Below, piece after piece: positions 13,919 to 17,943 of a DNA stretch of 17,943 bases. Under the pieces are notes generated by a model. The model ran no database searches and was not told the DNA's origin. It saw only the letters and a program-made list of their open reading frames with translations. Numbering within the stretch: position 1 is the first letter of the stretch; each line of letters opens with the position of its first letter. Source of the stretch: Dehalococcoidia bacterium (GTDB lineage Bacteria > Chloroflexota > Dehalococcoidia > Lucifugimonadales > UBA3495); contig DPHC01000018.1 in NCBI GenBank assembly GCA_003523055.1, positions 83,607 through 101,549 of the forward strand, read 5' to 3'. Made by a program: the position numbers and the translations under genes.

Positions 13919-14911
13919 ATGCAAATTATGACTGGAAAACCCAGAGGCTCTGAAAAGAAGAATATTGTTGTGGTAGGTGGCGGCACGGGCAATCACACCA
14001 CTCTTACCGGATTACGAGACGAACATTGTAATTTAACTGCAGTAGTAACAATGACTGACAGCGGTGGTAGCTCAGGTAGATTACGTAAGGAATTAGGACA
14101 TCTTCCTCCAGGAGACATACGTCAATGTCTTATGGCTTTAGCTTCAAATGAACCGAGTGGCACTCTGATGAAACAATTATTTGATTACAGATTTGTTTCT
14201 GGTGATGGACTAACAGGACATAATTTTGGGAATTTGATTTTAAGTGCACTAACTGAAGTTACAGGCAATACTATAACTTCTATTGAAGAAGCGTCTAAAT
14301 TGCTGGGAGTAAAAGGATCAGTATTACCCGTAACCTTAACTAGGAGCACTTTGGTCGCAAGATTGGAAGACGGCACTTTTCTCGAAGGAGAATCAAGTAT
14401 AGATTTGCGTAGAGATAATCTCAATATACCAATAGATTACGTAGAGTTAGACCCCAAAGCTTATGCATATCCACCTGTGATAGATGCTATTAAAGGAGCT
14501 GATGCAATTATTTTGGGCCCAGGAGATATATATACGAGTGTTTTGCCCAACCTATTAGTAGATACTGTGGCAGATGCAATAAACAATTCTAAGGCTAAGA
14601 AAATACACGTATGCAATTTAATGACCAAACCTGGCGAATCAGACGGATTTAGTGCCTCTAAATTTGCAAGCTTGGTTGTTAATTATTTGGGTACGGAAAC
14701 ACCATTGGATTATTTAATAGTTAACAACAGCCCGTATGATCCTAAAATTTTAAAACGGTACGCAGCCGATGAACAATATCCAGTTGCTTTAGATGAAGAC
14801 CAATGTAAACCATGGGTAAAATCAATAGTAACTGAGCCCATATTGGGTGCCGGAGTAAAATTCAGACATGATCCTTTTGCATTGGCCAAAGTTATTATGA
14901 AATTGGTCTGA
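13919..14911 (+). CDS. yvcK: GlmR/YvcK (UPF0052, CofD-like) amino-sugar regulator
   Basis: The 330-residue protein has the UPF0052/CofD-like nucleotide-sugar binding fold: VVVGGGTG (17-24), TMTDSGGSSGRLR (44-56), LPPGDIRQCLMAL, GHNFGNLIL, AIILGPGDIYTSVLPNLL and VCNLMTKPGESDGF. In Bacillus subtilis this protein (YvcK, renamed GlmR) binds UDP-GlcNAc and stimulates GlmS, controlling carbon flow into cell-wall precursors. Here glmS is the next gene, 63 bases downstream on the same strand, which strongly supports that role. The loop after the glycine motif is NHTTL instead of the more usual LSTLL. The ATG at 13919 lies so close to the predicted transcription start that no ribosome binding site fits; ATG 13928 is the alternative. 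Confidence 0.93.
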   Translation: MQIMTGKPRGSEKKNIVVVGGGTGNHTTLTGLRDEHCNLTAVVTMTDSGGSSGRLRKELGHLPPGDIRQCLMALASNEPSGTLMKQLFDYRFVSGDGLTGHNFGNLILSALTEVTGNTITSIEEASKLLGVKGSVLPVTLTRSTLVARLEDGTFLEGESSIDLRRDNLNIPIDYVELDPKAYAYPPVIDAIKGADAIILGPGDIYTSVLPNLLVDTVADAINNSKAKKIHVCNLMTKPGESDGFSASKFASLVVNYLGTETPLDYLIVNNSPYDPKILKRYAADEQYPVALDEDQCKPWVKSIVTEPILGAGVKFRHDPFALAKVIMKLV

Positions 14912-14974
14912 AGCACCTAGATTATTGATGATGATGTAGTAAAATTTTAATTAAAATACTTATGTGAGATCTTT

Positions 14975-16831
14975 ATGTGTGGTATCGCAGCTTACTTAGG
15001 AACTGAGCAAGCATTCCCTTTACTATCTTTGGCATTAGAAAAGCTAGAATATAGGGGGTATGATTCTGCAGGCGTTGCTGTAGTCGATGCTGATGGTGAA
15101 ATCCATTTAACTAAAACGATTAATAAAGTAGAGTCATTATGTAGAAATGACTCTGGAATAACGATGGTATCTAATGTGGGTATAGCTCACACAAGATGGG
15201 CAACTCATGGTTCACCAACGTTACTTAATGCCCACCCTCATATCGATTGTGATAAAAAAATATCTGTGGTCCATAATGGAATTATTGAAAATTTTGTTGA
15301 ACTGAAAAACCAACTAATCCAACAAGGTCACGAATTTGCTTCCGAGACTGATTCTGAAGTTATTGCTCATTTGTTAGAACAACAAATGAAAGAAGGTTTA
15401 GACTTTGAACGGGCATTTCTTACGCTTAATCATTCATTGAAGGGATCTCAAGCTATTGTAGCTGTAAATGCTTCCAAAGATCCTATTATATGTGCTCTTA
15501 GAACGGGATATGCAGGAGGGCTAGCAGTTTTCCCTGATCACAAAGGAGGAGCTATTACGAGCGATTTGTCAGCCATTCTCCCATTCTTGAAAGGAACCGA
15601 TGTTAAACCAGTTATTGCGTTTTTGGAACCTCATGAAATGGCTACGATTTCCTCACAAGGAATAACTTACAAAGATGAAAATGCAACTCCTATAGTTAAG
15701 AACCTGATTAGTATCTCTTTGTCAGACAACGTAGTTGAAAAGAAAGGTTATGATCACTACATGTTAAAAGAAATTATGGAACAATCTGACAGTGTGCTGG
15801 CCGCTACTAAGGATCTAATAGATTTTTCATCATTACAATTTAAAAACGAAAATCTGACATTACTGGGTAATAATTCTTTCAATAAAGTTTTATTGATTGG
15901 CTGTGGGACTAGTTTGAATGCTTGCGCAGTTGCTCAGACTTATTTTGAAGAATTAGCTAATTTACCCACAGAAATATACAGTTCATCAGAGTTTAGGTAT
16001 AAGAAGAAGTTTGTTGACGATACTACTCTAGTAATAGCCGTGGGACAATCAGGAGAAACAGCTGATACTTTATCTGCTATGTCTGAGATAAAAAGCCTCG
16101 GCGCCAGATTGGTAACAGTTTGTAATACTCCTGGTAGCCAGGCTGATCAATTAGCAGAAGAATCATATTTCATGAACTGCGGAATGGAAGTAGGTGTTGC
16201 TTCTACTAAGACATTTATATCGTCGTTATCAATTTTATATTCATTAGCTATTTACATAGGCTCCTCCACAGGGTATCTGACGGAAGAACAGGTTAAACAT
16301 AATATTGGAGATATATTAAGCTTGCCAGGCATTATTTCCGCAACCTTAAAAAAGAGTGATTCTTTTAAAGTAATATCCGATCATGTGAATTTTAGTAACA
16401 ACTTTTTATTTTTAGGAAGAGGAAATAATTACCCCATAGCAGTTGAAGGTGCTCTGAAATTGAAAGAAATAAGCTATATTCATGCTGAAGGATATGCGGC
16501 AGGCGAAATGAAGCATGGACCTATCGCTTTGATAGACGAAAATCTAGTCACTGTTGCTATAGCTACAAATAGTAACTTGTACGATAAGATGGTATCTAAT
16601 ATTAAAGAAGTTAAAGCTAGGAATGGTTTAGTAGTTGCGCTGGTTAATGAATCTAATAATAGCTTAGATAATGAAGTAGATTTTGTAATAAAAGTTCCGG
16701 AAGTGTCTATTCATTTAGCGCCTATAATAAATGTTATACCTTTGCAATTCTTATCTTATTACATTGCCTTAGAGAGGGGATGTAATATCGATCAACCCAG
16801 AAATTTGGCCAAATCTGTCACAGTAGAGTAG
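14975..16831 (+). CDS. glmS: Glucosamine-6-phosphate synthase (isomerizing)
   Basis: GlmS makes glucosamine-6-phosphate from fructose-6-phosphate and glutamine, the first committed step to UDP-GlcNAc and peptidoglycan. The 618-residue protein starts MCGIAAYLG, with Cys2 as the glutaminase nucleophile, then LEYRGYDSAG, HTRWATHG, LNAHPH and VVHNGIIENF. Two SIS domains follow: CGTSLNA (from 310) and GQSGETADT (357-365), STKTFISSL, then EGYAAGEMKHGPIALID and the C-terminal tail DQPRNLAKSVTVE, with K613 the likely sugar-binding lysine. The length is normal (E. coli 609). The start cannot be moved, since Cys must follow Met. A weak GTGAG precedes the ATG, and a TAAAAT box at 14952-14957 could give a short separate leader. 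No GlmS riboswitch is possible in the 63-base gap. Confidence 0.97.
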   Translation: MCGIAAYLGTEQAFPLLSLALEKLEYRGYDSAGVAVVDADGEIHLTKTINKVESLCRNDSGITMVSNVGIAHTRWATHGSPTLLNAHPHIDCDKKISVVHNGIIENFVELKNQLIQQGHEFASETDSEVIAHLLEQQMKEGLDFERAFLTLNHSLKGSQAIVAVNASKDPIICALRTGYAGGLAVFPDHKGGAITSDLSAILPFLKGTDVKPVIAFLEPHEMATISSQGITYKDENATPIVKNLISISLSDNVVEKKGYDHYMLKEIMEQSDSVLAATKDLIDFSSLQFKNENLTLLGNNSFNKVLLIGCGTSLNACAVAQTYFEELANLPTEIYSSSEFRYKKKFVDDTTLVIAVGQSGETADTLSAMSEIKSLGARLVTVCNTPGSQADQLAEESYFMNCGMEVGVASTKTFISSLSILYSLAIYIGSSTGYLTEEQVKHNIGDILSLPGIISATLKKSDSFKVISDHVNFSNNFLFLGRGNNYPIAVEGALKLKEISYIHAEGYAAGEMKHGPIALIDENLVTVAIATNSNLYDKMVSNIKEVKARNGLVVALVNESNNSLDNEVDFVIKVPEVSIHLAPIINVIPLQFLSYYIALERGCNIDQPRNLAKSVTVE

Positions 16832-16990
16832 TTTTAAACCGTTACTCAGCAAGTGGTATTTCTTACTATCCTCTCTTTCAAAGTAACAATTTAACTCATC
16901 TCCTGAAAATATATCATTAGGATGCATTAGTATAGGTGTCAGATTGAGCTTTCTAGATATATTTTAAGAATTATGCACAATATCCTTTAG

Positions 16991-17017
16991 ACTACCATAC
17001 ATTGTATGGTAGTATGG
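16991..17017. promoter_or_regulatory. Perfect palindrome with three CCATAC/GTATGG half-sites, likely operator
   Basis: ACTACCATAC (16991-17000) and GTATGGTAGT (17004-17013) are perfect complements around a 3-base centre, and a third GTATGG follows at 17012-17017 as a direct repeat. The 3-base centre, lack of a U-run and position just before the transporter gene point to a protein-binding site rather than a terminator. The rest of 16832-16990 is AT-rich; no gene or convincing promoter is seen in it. Confidence 0.5.
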
Positions 17018-17026
17018 CGAACTGAA

Positions 17027-17800
17027 ATGGAAATATTTTATGACATTATAAATAGCGCTCCCGGAGTCGATGACTGGGCATTTATACTACTTTGCTTTGC
17101 AAGCTTTTTTACTTCCGTTGTTTCAGCGTCTTTAGGATTAGGAGGCGGAGCAATGATGGTTGCAGTTATGGCTTCTTTAGTCCCGCCTTTGGCAGTAATA
17201 CCAGTGCATGCCGTAGTGCAAGTGAGTTCGAACACCGCTAGAGCATTGTTGATGTGGAAGCACATTAACTTCACGTGGATGGTTCCGTTTGTGATAGGTA
17301 CCGTAATAGGTGCACTTATTGGTGGGCAGATTGTATTTGCTATACCAAAGCATTTATTACAAGGAATTATAGGATTATTCGTTCTGTATACTCTGTGGGG
17401 ACCGGCAGTTAGAGCAATAAAATCATCTTTTATTACCTTCGTTGGAGTGGGAGCATTTGCTTCCTTTGCAACAATGTTTGTAGGTGGTACGGGTCCTTTG
17501 ATTGCCCCATTCATAAAAGCCTCTACTACGGAAAGACAATCGACTGTAGCTACTCATGGGGCTTTCATGTTTTGGCAGCACGGAATAAAAATCGTTATTT
17601 TTGCATTTTTAGGCTTTGCTTTTGGTCCCTACGTAATTCTAATGGTGGCCATGATTTTGTTTGGAGTAGTTGGAGTATGGGCAGGTAAAACGATTCTTAA
17701 TCGGATGCCAGAACACATATTTAAGAAGGGATTTAATACATTATTAGCACTTTTGGCGATTTGGCTTTTATATGAATCAATTCAAGGTTATTTCTTTTAA
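17027..17800 (+). CDS. TauE/SafE family membrane transporter
   Basis: The protein is highly hydrophobic with seven or eight membrane segments arranged in two halves, as in the TauE/SafE (sulfite exporter) family. The first half carries SASLGLGGGAMMVAVMASLVPPLAVIPVHAVVQ and the second the related MFVGGTGPLIAPFIKA, the conserved glycine-rich membrane motifs of this family. Members export sulfite, sulfoacetate or related organic acids; the substrate cannot be deduced here. The frame is open from an ATG at 17006, but that codon lies inside the palindromic operator, so I prefer the next methionine at 17027 (258 residues, MEIFYDI). Neither has a good ribosome binding site. The gene is monocistronic here, and its stop overlaps the next, convergent gene. 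Confidence 0.85.
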   Translation: MEIFYDIINSAPGVDDWAFILLCFASFFTSVVSASLGLGGGAMMVAVMASLVPPLAVIPVHAVVQVSSNTARALLMWKHINFTWMVPFVIGTVIGALIGGQIVFAIPKHLLQGIIGLFVLYTLWGPAVRAIKSSFITFVGVGAFASFATMFVGGTGPLIAPFIKASTTERQSTVATHGAFMFWQHGIKIVIFAFLGFAFGPYVILMVAMILFGVVGVWAGKTILNRMPEHIFKKGFNTLLALLAIWLLYESIQGYFF

Positions 17801-17943
17801 TCTGTATTAAGTACCAATTGATACTTATCTTTGAAAACTGATACAAGTTCCTTAAAAAACACTCCTTTCCGCACCACCTTTAGAGACTCAAAATCTATAA
17901 TTGTGCTTGAAAGAGGAAAGCCTGAATCATCGAATTTTTGATA
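17797..17943 (-). CDS. C-terminal fragment resembling Sua5/TsaC (threonylcarbamoyl-AMP synthase), cut by the window edge
   Basis: The minus strand is open from the window edge to a TAA at 17799-17797, giving 48 residues. The stretch SGFPLSSTIIDFESLKVVRKG fits the end of Sua5/YrdC/TsaC proteins, where a P-STIVD motif is followed by a short loop and an R-x-G strand. Those enzymes make threonylcarbamoyl-AMP for the t6A modification of tRNAs that read ANN codons. After this motif about 20 residues remain, a little longer than in short TsaC proteins. The bulk of the gene lies beyond the window, so the assignment rests on one motif. The stop overlaps that of the transporter in TTAA. Confidence 0.5.
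   Translation of the reverse strand, partial: YQKFDDSGFPLSSTIIDFESLKVVRKGVFFKELVSVFKDKYQLVLNTD

Noticed and set aside
14912..14974. Possible glmS riboswitch/ribozyme or separate promoter upstream of glmS.
   Set aside because: The gap is 63 bases, far too short for the glmS ribozyme, and the TAAAAT box lacks a well-spaced -35 box.
17038..17514. 158-codon minus-strand frame opposite the transporter.
   Set aside because: Rich in Pro, Thr and Ala with no family motif, typical of the antisense of a membrane protein gene; the TauE/SafE frame explains the region.
1..17943. CRISPR arrays, toxin-antitoxin pairs, restriction systems, transposases or prophage genes.
   Set aside because: No regularly spaced repeats and no proteins of these types are seen on either strand; the window is core chromosome.

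Overview
The window is a strongly AT-rich stretch of a bacterial chromosome, packed with housekeeping and central-metabolism genes and with no phage, transposon or plasmid genes. The gene mix points to Chloroflexota, most likely a marine SAR202 or Dehalococcoidia-type lineage. It includes a methylmalonyl-CoA mutase split into separate catalytic and B12-binding polypeptides, RNase J, an iron-sulfur family-4 uracil-DNA glycosylase, a PF13451/CxxC-x17-CxxC zinc-ribbon protein, a GlmR/YvcK protein and a short FtsK without a long linker. This placement is an inference from family knowledge and was not tested by a search.

Left part (1-1730): a minus-strand double zinc-ribbon protein with a good promoter and a very strong ribosome binding site; a minus-strand tRNA-Arg(TCT) with encoded CCA; a plus-strand secreted lipoprotein of unknown function; and the small B12-binding subunit of methylmalonyl-CoA mutase. 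Middle part (1858-9550): one long plus-strand run of DUF177/YceD, rpmF (too short for a 60-codon cut-off), fabD, nusB, acpP, uracil-DNA glycosylase, RNase J, ftsK and a PHP-domain phosphoesterase. It couples ribosome assembly, fatty-acid synthesis, RNA decay and chromosome segregation.

From 13771 back to 9547 a minus-strand operon runs mutase catalytic subunit, acyl-CoA dehydrogenase, methylmalonyl-CoA epimerase, holA. With the small mutase subunit 10 kb away, this makes a propionyl-/methylmalonyl-CoA to succinyl-CoA module, probably fed by branched-chain amino acid or odd-chain fatty acid breakdown. A divergent intergenic region with promoters on both strands leads to glmR/yvcK followed by glmS, a pair whose products are known to work together in Bacillus subtilis at the entry to cell-wall amino-sugar synthesis. 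The right end carries a TauE/SafE-type membrane transporter preceded by a perfect operator-like palindrome, and the cut-off C-terminus of a minus-strand gene resembling Sua5/TsaC.

I do not see an obvious new multi-gene system. The points most worth checking are the glutamine at the usual active-site tyrosine of the mutase, the split and dispersed mutase genes, the palindrome before tauE, the hairpin over the ftsK stop codon, and two convergent gene pairs that share the same 4-base TTAA stop overlap.
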